Below, in pieces: positions 25,162 through 33,653 of a DNA stretch of 64,000 nucleotides. Position 1 is the stretch's first letter. Each line of letters begins with the position of its first letter. This DNA comes from Candidatus Minthosoma equi. GTDB lineage: Bacteria > Bacteroidota > Bacteroidia > Bacteroidales > Bacteroidaceae. The notes beneath the pieces are model-generated. The model was not told where the DNA came from. It saw only the letters and a list, made by a program, of their open reading frames with translations, and did no database searches. The stretch lies in assembly GCA_018064885.1 (NCBI GenBank), contig JAGHUI010000023.1, forward strand, positions 1 through 64,000. The letters run 5' to 3'. The position numbers and the translations under genes are program-made.

Positions 25162-25794
25162 ATGTCTTTCTTAGAATTGTCAGAAAAACGCTACTCCGTA
25201 CGTTCCTACACAAGCGAGCCTGTATCTGAACAGCAATTGCAATACATACTGGAGTGCGCCCGCATAGCACCATCAGCCGTGAACTTCCAGCCATGGAAAT
25301 TTATCGTAGTCCGTTCCGAAGAAGGAAAGAACAAAGTGTGCCAGTCATACCAGCGCGACTGGATCAAGACAGCCCCAATGTTCATCATCTGCTGCATCTG
25401 CCACGAACAGGCATGGGTGCGCAAGGACGGCAAAGAACATGGAAACATCGACATCGCCATTGCCACCGAGCACATCTGCCTTGCAGCCGCCGAACAGGGA
25501 CTCGGCACCTGCTGGGTGTGCAACTTCGATGCCCAGCTTCTCTCCCAGCAGCTCTCTCTCCCAGAGAACATCGAGCCAGCCGTAATCATTCCGCTTGGAC
25601 ACATAGCTGACGAGCCAAAGGCAAAGACAAGAAAATCATTAACAGAAATAGTAGAATATATGGACGAAAAAAACAACGAAAAGAAGTGCGAGCAGACCTA
25701 CCACTGCAACGACTGCGGTGCAGTAATCTACAAGCACATGGTCTTCTGCGACAAATGTGGCAAGAAACTCGACCACTACGACTTTGAAGACTAA
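25162..25794 (+). CDS. Nitroreductase-family flavoprotein with C-terminal zinc ribbon
   Basis: Residues 1-165 form a nitroreductase-type FMN-binding domain: KRYSVRSYTSEPV at the N-terminus, APSAVNFQPWKFIVV, and GLGTCWVCNFDA. The last 35 residues contain CNDCG and CDKCGKK, a zinc-ribbon pattern of two CxxC pairs, which is an unusual addition. The substrate of such small nitroreductases is generally unknown. It ends the arginine cluster and is followed by a hairpin terminator before the CRISPR leader. Confidence 0.9.
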   Translation: MSFLELSEKRYSVRSYTSEPVSEQQLQYILECARIAPSAVNFQPWKFIVVRSEEGKNKVCQSYQRDWIKTAPMFIICCICHEQAWVRKDGKEHGNIDIAIATEHICLAAAEQGLGTCWVCNFDAQLLSQQLSLPENIEPAVIIPLGHIADEPKAKTRKSLTEIVEYMDEKNNEKKCEQTYHCNDCGAVIYKHMVFCDKCGKKLDHYDFED

Positions 25795-25819
25795 GGCGCT
25801 TTTATAGCAAACGCAATTC

Positions 25820-25858
25820 AAGCTGTCAAGTTAAATGCATAATTTAATTTGGCAGCTT
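25820..25858 (+). terminator. Probable terminator of the arginine cluster
   Basis: A stem of about 17 bp with two mismatches (AAGCTG.CAA ... TTG.CAGCTT) and loop GCATA, starting 26 bases after the nitroreductase stop. The following T run is weak. Confidence 0.55.
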
Positions 25859-26150
25859 AATTGTATGTACTAATTTCCTCGTCTATTTTGAGTTTTTCTC
25901 AAAAGATGTTAACACTTACCCTTTTTGGTGTAACATCCTTTGTTTCAACACATTGTATGTGGTAAGTGTTTTTTCAACACTTACCACATCACTTACCCAA
26001 CATTTACCCTATTTGCTTAGTTAGATTGTAACACAATACGACAAATAACACATTTCATTATATTATTTATACCATTATAAAACAAACAAAGTAACATTTT
26101 ACAAGATATTCTTTTGTATTAAAGAATAAATACATAATTTTGCACATCCG
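25859..26150 (+). promoter_or_regulatory. CRISPR leader region with hairpins and promoter
   Basis: This AT-rich gene-free stretch precedes the array. It holds a 7-bp hairpin TTTTGAG/CTCAAAA (25886-25904). It also holds a perfect 14-bp stem ATGTGGTAAGTGTT with its complement (25957-25970, 25976-25989). AACACTTACC appears at 25911 and 25976, with two partial copies just after. A plus-strand promoter, TTTG (26113-26116), 18 bases, TAATTTTG (26135-26142), ends just before the first repeat and probably drives pre-crRNA. Confidence 0.65.
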
Positions 26151-26658
26151 TTCTTTGAAATAATTGAAATTCGTATCGAACAAGTATCATAAACAACTAA
26201 TATGCAGCAGCAGATAGCATGGAATAGGTTGTGAATTGCTTACAAATTAGTATCGAACAAGTATCATAAACAACCAGTCACCGTTGTCGTTCACATAGCG
26301 AGTGGTTGTGAATTGCTTACAAATTAGTATCGAACAAGTATCATAAACAACCGGAATCGTTTTCCCTGTTGTGATAAAAGTGTTGTGAATTGCTTACAAA
26401 TTAGTATCGAACAAGTATCATAAACAACTATATGTCATAGCACCACCACTACCACCTCGTTGTGAATTGCTTACAAATTAGTATCGAACAAGTATCATAA
26501 ACAACTGTTGAAGATGAAGTAGAGATAGAGCTTGTGTTGTGAATTGCTTACAAATTAGTATCGAACAAGTATCATAAACAACACCGATGTTGGGACGATT
26601 ATTCACGAGCAGTTGTGAATTGCTTACAAATTAGTATCGAACAAGTATCATAAACAAC
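26151..26658 (+). CRISPR. Type II-C CRISPR array, 7 repeats and 6 spacers
   Basis: The repeat is 47 bases, starting GTTGTGAATTGCTTACAAAT and ending AGTATCATAAACAAC. Full copies start at 26228, 26305, 26382, 26459, 26536 and 26612 and are identical by eye. The copy at 26151-26197 keeps only its 3' 31 bases (one mismatch). Spacers are 30 bases, the last one 29. Orientation is fixed as plus because the 5' part of the repeat pairs with the tracrRNA anti-repeat at 32869-32884. Transcription therefore runs toward cas2, convergent with the cas operon. I saw no spacer match inside this window. Confidence 0.97.
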
Positions 26659-26686
26659 TGAATCTCTACAACAAAATGAGATTCAG
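26658..26686. other. Hairpin at the distal end of the array
   Basis: CTGAATCTC (26658-26666) pairs perfectly with GAGATTCAG (26678-26686). The first base is the last base of repeat 7, so the hairpin sits directly on the array end. It could shape the 3' end of pre-crRNA or mark an integration boundary. Confidence 0.6.
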
Positions 26687-26734
26687 TACACTATGATAGT
26701 AAATAGAAAACAAAAAAGCTAATGTGTGATACTT

Positions 26735-26762
26735 AAAAATCCCGTCGTAAGGCGGGATTTTT
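26735..26762. terminator. Bidirectional terminator between array and cas2
   Basis: A perfect 10-bp stem AAAAATCCCG / CGGGATTTTT with an 8-base loop and T runs on both strands. It ends both the plus-strand array transcript and the minus-strand cas transcript. Confidence 0.85.
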
Positions 26763-26767
26763 CTTTT

Positions 26768-27112
26768 TTAAAACAGTTCTAATTGTTGACCTGGAGCATT
26801 GGGCAACTGAGCCTTTTTCCCATAGAATAACTCTATGTTGTCAAATTGTTTATCCGTTATACAAAGCATTCCTACCTTGCCGTATTCTGGAAGGAACGAG
26901 CGTACTCGCTTGGCGTGAACCTCCATATTTTCCTTACTTGCACAATGACGCACATAAATGGAAAACTGAAACATTGTGAACCCATCACGTTGCAGATTCT
27001 TGCGAAAATCAGCATAAGCCTTCTTGTCCTTCTTTGTTTCTGTTGGCAAATCGAAGAATACAAGTATCCACATAACACGATATTCACTTAGGCGTGACAG
27101 GTCAAACAACAT
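26768..27112 (-). CDS. cas2: CRISPR-associated endonuclease Cas2
   Basis: A 114-residue ferredoxin-fold protein of the adaptation complex. WILVFFDLPTETKKDKKAY contains the conserved aspartate (D21) of Cas2, and FSIYVRHC is the second strand block. With Cas1 it integrates new spacers into the array. It lies 4 bases after cas1 and is the last gene of the cas operon. No csn2 or cas4 follows, which fits subtype II-C. Confidence 0.96.
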   Translation of the reverse strand: MLFDLSRLSEYRVMWILVFFDLPTETKKDKKAYADFRKNLQRDGFTMFQFSIYVRHCASKENMEVHAKRVRSFLPEYGKVGMLCITDKQFDNIELFYGKKAQLPNAPGQQLELF

Positions 27113-27116
27113 AACA

Positions 27117-28052
27117 TCAATCCATATAAGGGTAACTAATCTGACGTATGTCTCCTCGGAAACATCTATAGAGTGAAGCTGTGGTTTGTCCTACTGCAAT
27201 CATCAACGGGCTCTTCTTACCATCCACAACAACGTCGAGCACAGGTATTTGAAGCAATTCCGCCTTGATACCGACTGTCAATTCAGAGTAATCGCTGTAT
27301 TTCTGCATGATACGAATAACAAGGTCATCAACATACGGACGATAAGGTTCCATAATGTCATCTGCTAAGCAATACGCATTATAACGATTGTGATGATGAA
27401 TGCCAAGTGTGGGAAGCAGACCACTCGCCACCAAAGCACGAGCAACAACGGCACGAAGAATTGCATAACCATAATTAAGCAAATTATTTGGTGGCGCTTC
27501 TTCTCGTCCTCTCACGAAATCTGGAATGTTTGGAAATATGTTTCGCCAATAGAACGCAGCAGCCCTTGCTTCTACATTTTCGGTATCTCCGCTCTTCACA
27601 CTGTTAGCCCATACTTGCATGCATCTGCATTCTACATCTGTGTGCCGCTTCAACACACTCTGCTGATTTATCACTTTCTGCTTCACCGTCTGTGTCCAAA
27701 GCTGTTTCTGCAAAGGCACAGAGATGCTAAGTTGATCTCTGAATCTTTCATTCTGCAAAGTATTGCAAGAAAGCGGCAACATCAATCCAATAGGCATATT
27801 CTGCTGATTGCAGGAAATCACAGCACAGTTATTCTCAAGCATTGCTGACATGGCACCGCTTGTTATAGTAATCTGCTTATGGTCAAGCACCACCACCCCG
27901 ATGTCTTCTATCGGGATGGTGCGCTCAGCCAATGCTCTGAGTTCTTTTGCATTCTCTGCCTTTTCGTCTATCTTTGCTGTTCGGATGACGAGTTGAGCAT
28001 TACGAAGAGACAAATAGGCGGGATGGGAAAAATAGAGGGTCTTCTTTATCAT
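27117..28052 (-). CDS. cas1: CRISPR-associated integrase Cas1 (type II)
   Basis: A 311-residue type II Cas1. The metal-binding residues are probably E161 in VEARAAAFYW, a histidine of GIHHHNRYNAYCLADD (around 219-221) and an aspartate of the same block (around 231-232), followed by IMEPYRPYVD. The N-terminal beta domain (LRNAQLVI) is also typical. Its start codon overlaps the cas9 stop by 4 bases, so it is translationally coupled to cas9. Confidence 0.96.
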   Translation of the reverse strand: MIKKTLYFSHPAYLSLRNAQLVIRTAKIDEKAENAKELRALAERTIPIEDIGVVVLDHKQITITSGAMSAMLENNCAVISCNQQNMPIGLMLPLSCNTLQNERFRDQLSISVPLQKQLWTQTVKQKVINQQSVLKRHTDVECRCMQVWANSVKSGDTENVEARAAAFYWRNIFPNIPDFVRGREEAPPNNLLNYGYAILRAVVARALVASGLLPTLGIHHHNRYNAYCLADDIMEPYRPYVDDLVIRIMQKYSDYSELTVGIKAELLQIPVLDVVVDGKKSPLMIAVGQTTASLYRCFRGDIRQISYPYMD

Positions 28053-31000
28053 CGATTCTTGATCTCTACTCCCTCTTTTGTAATCAAACTTTCTATTCCA
28101 CCAATTCTGTTAATAGTAATTTTCCAACAAGTTTCTTTTATCAGTTCATTAGAATCCATTGTTCTGGAACATTCTGTTTTTGTAGAATTCCATACAAATT
28201 CACTTTGTAATTTTGCTTTCTTACCTGTTTCATTAACAAAAGAATAGTTTTTATCGCCTTCAATCATCATTTTAGCCATATACATTGGCATAAAATACAC
28301 ATTAGCAGTGTTTCCATTGGGCTCAAATTTAGTAACTTTGTACATATTATTTGGATTTATTTGTTTTATACCAAAGTCCTTTATCGAGATATTTACTATC
28401 CCTTTACTATACAATTTAGAAGCCAACTCAAGTTCCTTTTTACTTGGGACATAAACCAAGTCGTTAGGACAAATAGTATAAGAATAATTATCTGGTAATT
28501 CGGCACGTTGTATTAGCATGTCTAATGTCTGAACGATAATTCTATCCTTGTAGAAATAACATACAACATTTTTATTTGCTTCCGTATATTGTTTTGATTT
28601 CACTCCTCCATTTCTAGATAACGAATGTCCTTTTTGACTAACTTGCAACATCGCTACCTTCAATATAGGTGCATGCATCTTTTTATTAGGAGTGTAATCG
28701 CTAATATGAGCATTCAAATAAGTGATGCCTTCTGCTGAAAAAGCTTTTTCTGGAAGCTTTTCGCATGCCTCAAGATAATTTTTCAATGTCTTTTGAATGC
28801 ATTCATCTGCTATCTTGCCTATTTCATCGATACACTTATCATAATCAAGAGTTCCTAATGATGTAAGATCATGGTTCCATCTTGTACTTAGGTATTTCTG
28901 ATTACTTCCCTTTTTCTCACGAAGTCCATACAGCGTAGTGTTTGGAGAAAGAGGCTGACGCAGACACCATTTACGTATATCATTAAGGTTCGACTCGCTT
29001 ACTGGCACAATACGTCCTTGGTCCGCATCAAAATGCAAATAGACGTTTCTACGAGGAGACATGAGTCGCATATTCTGTTTGAACGAAACGTACATTTCAG
29101 ACAATGCAGCATAAGCAACCTCCTCAAAATCATTTAGCTTTAACACCTTCCCACTTTTTGAAACATATGAATACCTATATTTAACAGTCTTTCCTCCATT
29201 TTTGTATTGAGCAGGTGGCAGAAAGCGCGTCTGTTTATTTCCATCCGAATCCTTAGTACAATAAGTGTGATTCGACTTCAATTCTTTACGCTTATCCAAG
29301 GCTATATCAGAATCCTTATCGCCGCTAACATTGTTAAGGTATTGAACATGTGCCACCTCAGATAATGCTATTACAAGAGCATCTAAAGCATGGTGCCGGT
29401 GATCAATTCGTTTTTTCTCGAATTCATCACGATATGCTTCAGGTACCTGAGGAATGAAAACTTCATTGCCATGTATATTTTTTATCTCCCCGAACAGAGT
29501 ACAAGGATTACCTGTGTATTCTGAAATAAGTGAATTCATTCGTTCAAATCGTGGAGAGATAATTCTATTCCAGACATCACCTAATTTCCAATCACGTCGT
29601 AATACTGCTGTGATGCCGCCATTTATTGGAAGTAAATGTTTCGATATCGCAGTTTTCTCATTGTCTTCACGTACAATGCGACTGAGAAGAGACAATGCCA
29701 TACGGCTTATATAACGTGTGTTGTTCAACTGATTGTTTGTGAAGCGTGCTGGAACATTTTCACTAAGAAGAATCTCTTTACGCATATCATCTGTAATGTT
29801 ATGCTCAATCCATTCTTTATATTCTGTTTCAGTAAGAATCCTATGTCCTGCAATTATCTTTCCACCATACTCCTTAATAAACTGCATACCCGTCATTGCA
29901 CTTTTTTTCTTGTTCACTTTAGACTCGCACATAACAAGATTTTGGATGGAATCGAGTGTGATGCGTTCACGAGGCAGAACATGATCTCTTTGATATTTTT
30001 CTCTATCGAAAAGATCACACAAGGAGATTGGCTTCCCTGTATATGGCGAAGTGAATCTCTGGTCAAGCCATAATCTATATCTAATAAGGTCATTCTGAGA
30101 TATTTCGTTGGCTGATTGAATGACCTCAATTTCCTGTTTCGTTATGGTCTTTATAACTTCACCATCTTTATATTCATAGACCTTGTCCTTCTTATCATAT
30201 TTTATAAGCGAATTAACACAATTCTCATAAATACGATATTTTTCTTTCAAGAAAGGAGACAGAGATTCGTAACCTAATTCTTTAAGGATCAACTCTGCTC
30301 TCTTATTTGCATTTTTATTTTCTCTGAGTTGTTTTTGATATTTTTGTTTTTGGTCTTTTGACTTCTGCATTTCACGCCCCATCTCCACATGTATTTCATC
30401 AAAATGGAAATTAGGATTTTTCACTAATTCTGACTTCCAAATGTCATGCACAACTTTCAGCATCTCACGCAAAACTTTCTCGACAACAGGATTTCTCAAA
30501 GAATTCGCTTTGAGATTATTCTTCAAATAATTGTTGATATCGTTAGGACAAGACCAATGTTCTTTATTAAGTTTCAACAACTCAGGACCATAAACGATTT
30601 CAAGTGCCTCATTCTCTTTCAATCCCCATAAAACAGCATCATCGACAATTCCAGTTACTTCTATAATCTCATGCTCGTTTCTATATTTGCCGCAACGCAT
30701 AAAAGGCAAAAGCTTCAAGAGGGCTTTTTCCGAATAAGCCCCATAAGCACTTTTGTACCCATTAAATGTCATAAGATTCTTGACCACATCAGACTTATAC
30801 CCCAAATCCATTCCAGCATATTCAAGAAGTCGCTCCACAAGATTAGGCAATCCAACATTCTTCTGACTCTTACGTTTCACAGAATAGAAGAAATGCCATA
30901 GCATGTATTCATTAGAAACATCCTTTTTACCATCGACATGAGTAGCGTCAAGAAACTTCTCCCAATCGAAGCCTTTAATTCTTCTCAATCGCCACATAAA

Positions 31001-32815
31001 CTCATATCGAGTTTCATTACCTTTTTCTTCATGATCACTGCCATAATTCCATGAGAATCCTTCTCCATTATTAGGTAATTTGAAAAAACTCTTACGCAAT
31101 ACCTTCATAGAGATGGTTTTATGTTTCTGGAATTCAGAAAACAAATTGGCTCGGACTTCAGGGTCAGACAAATATTCGTCAGTCACGTCTAATCTTGAAG
31201 CATGTTCTTCTGTTGGATTTTCATAAATTTTCAATTGATTTATGAATTTCCAAATACGAAATTCTTGATGATATGGATTTGAGGTATGTACAACTTTTAT
31301 TGGTTTTGTTACTTTCTCCCCATTGTTTACAAATGTATATTTCTCAAATCTACAATCATCTATTTCAGATTTCTTTGATTTCAAATCTCTCTGATAATGC
31401 AGAATATCATCCGCTATCAATTGACATATAGATTGTTGAGCAAGCACACCACGATGCGATTCATTGTGAGGATAGAGTGTATTGATTGCTCTGTAATAGG
31501 TGTTTCTATCACTTAATCCATCATAGAACTTTGACTGAGTTTCCAGTATGGCAATAATCTCTTCACGGTAGTATTTACGCTCGACAGACTCAACCAAGCC
31601 CCCTATTATCTTTGTATGAAACAAGTCATTTCTGTCACTTAAAAGATGAGCGTATATATATGAGGCTACACCTTTTGTACCATGTTCGTGATTATATTTC
31701 TCAATCTTGTTCTCCGTATCAAGTTTCAGAAAAGACCAAATCGCCTTCTTGTCCTCAGCAGAAGCAACTGTCAATGAAGTGTTCTTTACATTTCCCGACA
31801 CGTCAAAAGCTCGTGTACACACGAAGTTGCATTCCCTGTCCAAAGACAAGTCTTTCCATGTCTTTCCTTTACACTTATATGTCCACCCATTGTTGAAGTC
31901 TATATAGATTCCGCCATTTTCATATCTACGATTTTCAGCTTTAAGCGTTATGATTTCATTCAACACGTATAAAGTCTTAGAATCTTCAATATTTCCTTCG
32001 TTGTCATACTTGTTGACAATTTCAATCTGAACAAAATCGTTTAAACATCTATTTTGCAAGGTTGTTTCTTCTATGAACTTAAAATTCCAAGATGGCTCTT
32101 CACTATCTTCAAGAGTTATTTCATATTTGTTGTTCGAAAGGTTGTTTATGCATGATATTTTACACAGTCTTGTTTCATTGTCAGATGTGTTTTCATCAAC
32201 TCCAACCGTCTGTTCATAACCACGCTTTTTGTTAAAAGAATGAAGAACCCAAGATAACTCTTGTAGAGAGATCTTGTCTGTCAATGCCTTTTTGCGAAGA
32301 TAATATAATGTCCAGTCTTTTGGAATCGGTCTATTGTGGACATTTAAAGGAACTAATTCTTTTAGCATTTCATCATAAGAACTCTTAAAAATGAAAGAGT
32401 ATTTATCCCTTTTACTGCTCTTATGACGTTCAAACTTATAGGCTATTTTGGGTTCACAACCTGAATGAATTTTCCCACTTCGTACGTTAGATTCGTTATA
32501 CATATCTATCTCCAAACGATAGTGCTCTGGCAGCATCTTATAAATATCTAACACACAGTTTAGGCGATCGCGACGCAAAATGAAACGTTCAATCCGTCTG
32601 CGTTGTTGACGAAATTTCCTACATTCTGCTGCAGAACTGACCATATGCCCTCCGTTTTCAAACTTGCTAATCTCGGATGGATCCATAGGAATTATTCTCG
32701 AACCAATACACATGATTCGAACCACACAAGCTTCGTGGTCTATTTCTACCAACGCCCAACCTATACTATTGGTGCCTAAATCTAGACCTAACACATATTG
32801 TACGCCTTTTTTCAT
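28049..32815 (-). CDS. cas9: CRISPR effector nuclease Cas9, subtype II-C, large variant
   Basis: An RNA-guided DNA endonuclease of 1588 residues, large for Cas9. RuvC-I is VLGLDLGTNSIGW with D12. An arginine-rich bridge helix spans about 62-90. A long REC region has a beta-rich stretch at about 190-320. RuvC-II is IHVEMGR with E811. The HNH triad is D944, H945 (RDHVLP) and N968. RuvC-III is HRHHALDALV with H1141 and D1145. About 440 residues remain for the PAM-interacting region. All catalytic residues are intact. It heads cas9-cas1-cas2. Subtype II-C is inferred from the three-gene operon and the array and tracrRNA arrangement. Confidence 0.97.
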   Translation of the reverse strand: MKKGVQYVLGLDLGTNSIGWALVEIDHEACVVRIMCIGSRIIPMDPSEISKFENGGHMVSSAAECRKFRQQRRRIERFILRRDRLNCVLDIYKMLPEHYRLEIDMYNESNVRSGKIHSGCEPKIAYKFERHKSSKRDKYSFIFKSSYDEMLKELVPLNVHNRPIPKDWTLYYLRKKALTDKISLQELSWVLHSFNKKRGYEQTVGVDENTSDNETRLCKISCINNLSNNKYEITLEDSEEPSWNFKFIEETTLQNRCLNDFVQIEIVNKYDNEGNIEDSKTLYVLNEIITLKAENRRYENGGIYIDFNNGWTYKCKGKTWKDLSLDRECNFVCTRAFDVSGNVKNTSLTVASAEDKKAIWSFLKLDTENKIEKYNHEHGTKGVASYIYAHLLSDRNDLFHTKIIGGLVESVERKYYREEIIAILETQSKFYDGLSDRNTYYRAINTLYPHNESHRGVLAQQSICQLIADDILHYQRDLKSKKSEIDDCRFEKYTFVNNGEKVTKPIKVVHTSNPYHQEFRIWKFINQLKIYENPTEEHASRLDVTDEYLSDPEVRANLFSEFQKHKTISMKVLRKSFFKLPNNGEGFSWNYGSDHEEKGNETRYEFMWRLRRIKGFDWEKFLDATHVDGKKDVSNEYMLWHFFYSVKRKSQKNVGLPNLVERLLEYAGMDLGYKSDVVKNLMTFNGYKSAYGAYSEKALLKLLPFMRCGKYRNEHEIIEVTGIVDDAVLWGLKENEALEIVYGPELLKLNKEHWSCPNDINNYLKNNLKANSLRNPVVEKVLREMLKVVHDIWKSELVKNPNFHFDEIHVEMGREMQKSKDQKQKYQKQLRENKNANKRAELILKELGYESLSPFLKEKYRIYENCVNSLIKYDKKDKVYEYKDGEVIKTITKQEIEVIQSANEISQNDLIRYRLWLDQRFTSPYTGKPISLCDLFDREKYQRDHVLPRERITLDSIQNLVMCESKVNKKKSAMTGMQFIKEYGGKIIAGHRILTETEYKEWIEHNITDDMRKEILLSENVPARFTNNQLNNTRYISRMALSLLSRIVREDNEKTAISKHLLPINGGITAVLRRDWKLGDVWNRIISPRFERMNSLISEYTGNPCTLFGEIKNIHGNEVFIPQVPEAYRDEFEKKRIDHRHHALDALVIALSEVAHVQYLNNVSGDKDSDIALDKRKELKSNHTYCTKDSDGNKQTRFLPPAQYKNGGKTVKYRYSYVSKSGKVLKLNDFEEVAYAALSEMYVSFKQNMRLMSPRRNVYLHFDADQGRIVPVSESNLNDIRKWCLRQPLSPNTTLYGLREKKGSNQKYLSTRWNHDLTSLGTLDYDKCIDEIGKIADECIQKTLKNYLEACEKLPEKAFSAEGITYLNAHISDYTPNKKMHAPILKVAMLQVSQKGHSLSRNGGVKSKQYTEANKNVVCYFYKDRIIVQTLDMLIQRAELPDNYSYTICPNDLVYVPSKKELELASKLYSKGIVNISIKDFGIKQINPNNMYKVTKFEPNGNTANVYFMPMYMAKMMIEGDKNYSFVNETGKKAKLQSEFVWNSTKTECSRTMDSNELIKETCWKITINRIGGIESLITKEGVEIKNR

Positions 32816-32834
32816 AAAAAAAAGATTAATTTTG

Positions 32835-32864
32835 TTGTTTTCTATTATTTTTTTTGTAACTTTG
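32835..32864 (+). promoter_or_regulatory. Promoter of the tracrRNA
   Basis: TTG (32835-32837), 19 bases, TAACTTTG (32857-32864). Transcription would start about 32869, exactly at the anti-repeat. It reads away from cas9, whose own promoter I could not recognise. Confidence 0.75.
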
Positions 32865-32868
32865 CACC

Positions 32869-32944
32869 TGTAAGCAATTCACAAAAAGGATTATTCCGTA
32901 GTGAACATTTGGATGGGGAGTCATTTGACTCCTCTTTCTTTTTT
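32869..32944 (+). ncRNA. tracrRNA of the type II-C system
   Basis: The 5' part TGTAAGCAATTCACAA (32869-32884) is an exact 16-base reverse complement of repeat positions 2-17. It is followed by AAAGGATTATTCCGTAGTG, which resembles the nexus of known tracrRNAs (AAGG...TCCGT). The terminator stem GGGGAGTC / GACTCCTC with loop ATTT (32915-32934) precedes a T run to 32944. With the promoter just upstream, this defines an RNA of about 76 bases encoded divergently from cas9. Confidence 0.92.
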
Positions 32945-33101
32945 CACTTATCCTTCATCCGTCACTCTCCTCTTTTCTATAAACTCATACCTTCCTACTT
33001 TCTCAATGAAAGTAAAGTTTACCAAGCTGATTTTTATATTTGTTTTCATTTGTTCCTATTATTTTTGTAATATGTAGAATAGTCAAAAAGATCTTAATCG
33101 T

Positions 33102-33440
33102 TTATTTCTCCTTCTCAACACTCACAATTTCTAAAGCGGCAGTAGAATTCACAGCATGCTTGTCATGTGTGGAAAACAACCAATCAGTCTCTTTGTGTGT
33201 ATAGTATTTTATATGGTTTGTACCAAATGAAGAACTCATGACAACACATTCACACACGTTGTGAACTGTATCTGTTCTCAATTCTCCATCAGGGAAGTGA
33301 GTACGATAGATTAGCGTGTATTCCTTGCCATCACATTTTGGTCTATCTGTCTGAATATAAGGAATACCATATATCAAAACCACCGCAAGAAAAATAAACG
33401 CAGATATTGCAGCGATTTCTGGAGATAGTTCTCTCTTCAT
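33102..33440 (-). CDS. Small membrane-anchored protein, unknown function
   Basis: A 112-residue product with one N-terminal hydrophobic segment (about 8-28, EIAAISAFIFLAVVLIYGIPY) and a soluble remainder containing three cysteines (PKCDG, NVCECVV). I do not recognise a family. It follows the 61-residue gene after 19 bases and a RhuM gene beyond that, all on the minus strand, so the three are probably one transcript. It lies between this set and the tracrRNA. Confidence 0.6.
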   Translation of the reverse strand: MKRELSPEIAAISAFIFLAVVLIYGIPYIQTDRPKCDGKEYTLIYRTHFPDGELRTDTVHNVCECVVMSSSFGTNHIKYYTHKETDWLFSTHDKHAVNSTAALEIVSVEKEK

Positions 33441-33459
33441 ATTCTTGTCATTTTAATTG

Positions 33460-33645
33460 TTAGTACATATTAGTTTCATTTATTTCACACTCTTTCAACC
33501 ACTCACCTACAACTTCCTCATTTGTCTTGCCGACTGTGCATGTCACGCGATCAATTGCTTCGTTGATAAGCTTTGTACTCAGACCTTTTCTCTCGTAGTC
33601 TGCGTACAATTTAAATATGTGTTCTGATGGACTTTTCATTCTCAA
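33460..33645 (-). CDS. Small hypothetical protein downstream of RhuM
   Basis: A 61-residue charged, mostly helical product (SPSEHIFKLYADYERKGLS, then IDRVTCTVGKTNEEVVGEW). It starts 8 bases after the RhuM stop codon. The second methionine (residue 3) is an alternative start. No family recognised; size and position would allow an antitoxin or accessory role, but nothing in the sequence proves it. Confidence 0.5.
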   Translation of the reverse strand: MRMKSPSEHIFKLYADYERKGLSTKLINEAIDRVTCTVGKTNEEVVGEWLKECEINETNMY

Positions 33646-33653
33646 GATTATTA

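Noticed and set aside
26151..26658. Promoters embedded in the CRISPR repeats on the minus strand (TTG ... TAATTTG)
   Set aside because: The -7 match lacks one of the two spacer bases of TAnnTTTG, and the strand is opposite to crRNA. The single upstream promoter is enough to explain transcription.
25795..33101. Search for csn2, cas4 or a second array
   Set aside because: None seen. Only cas9, cas1 and cas2 are present, so the II-C assignment stands.
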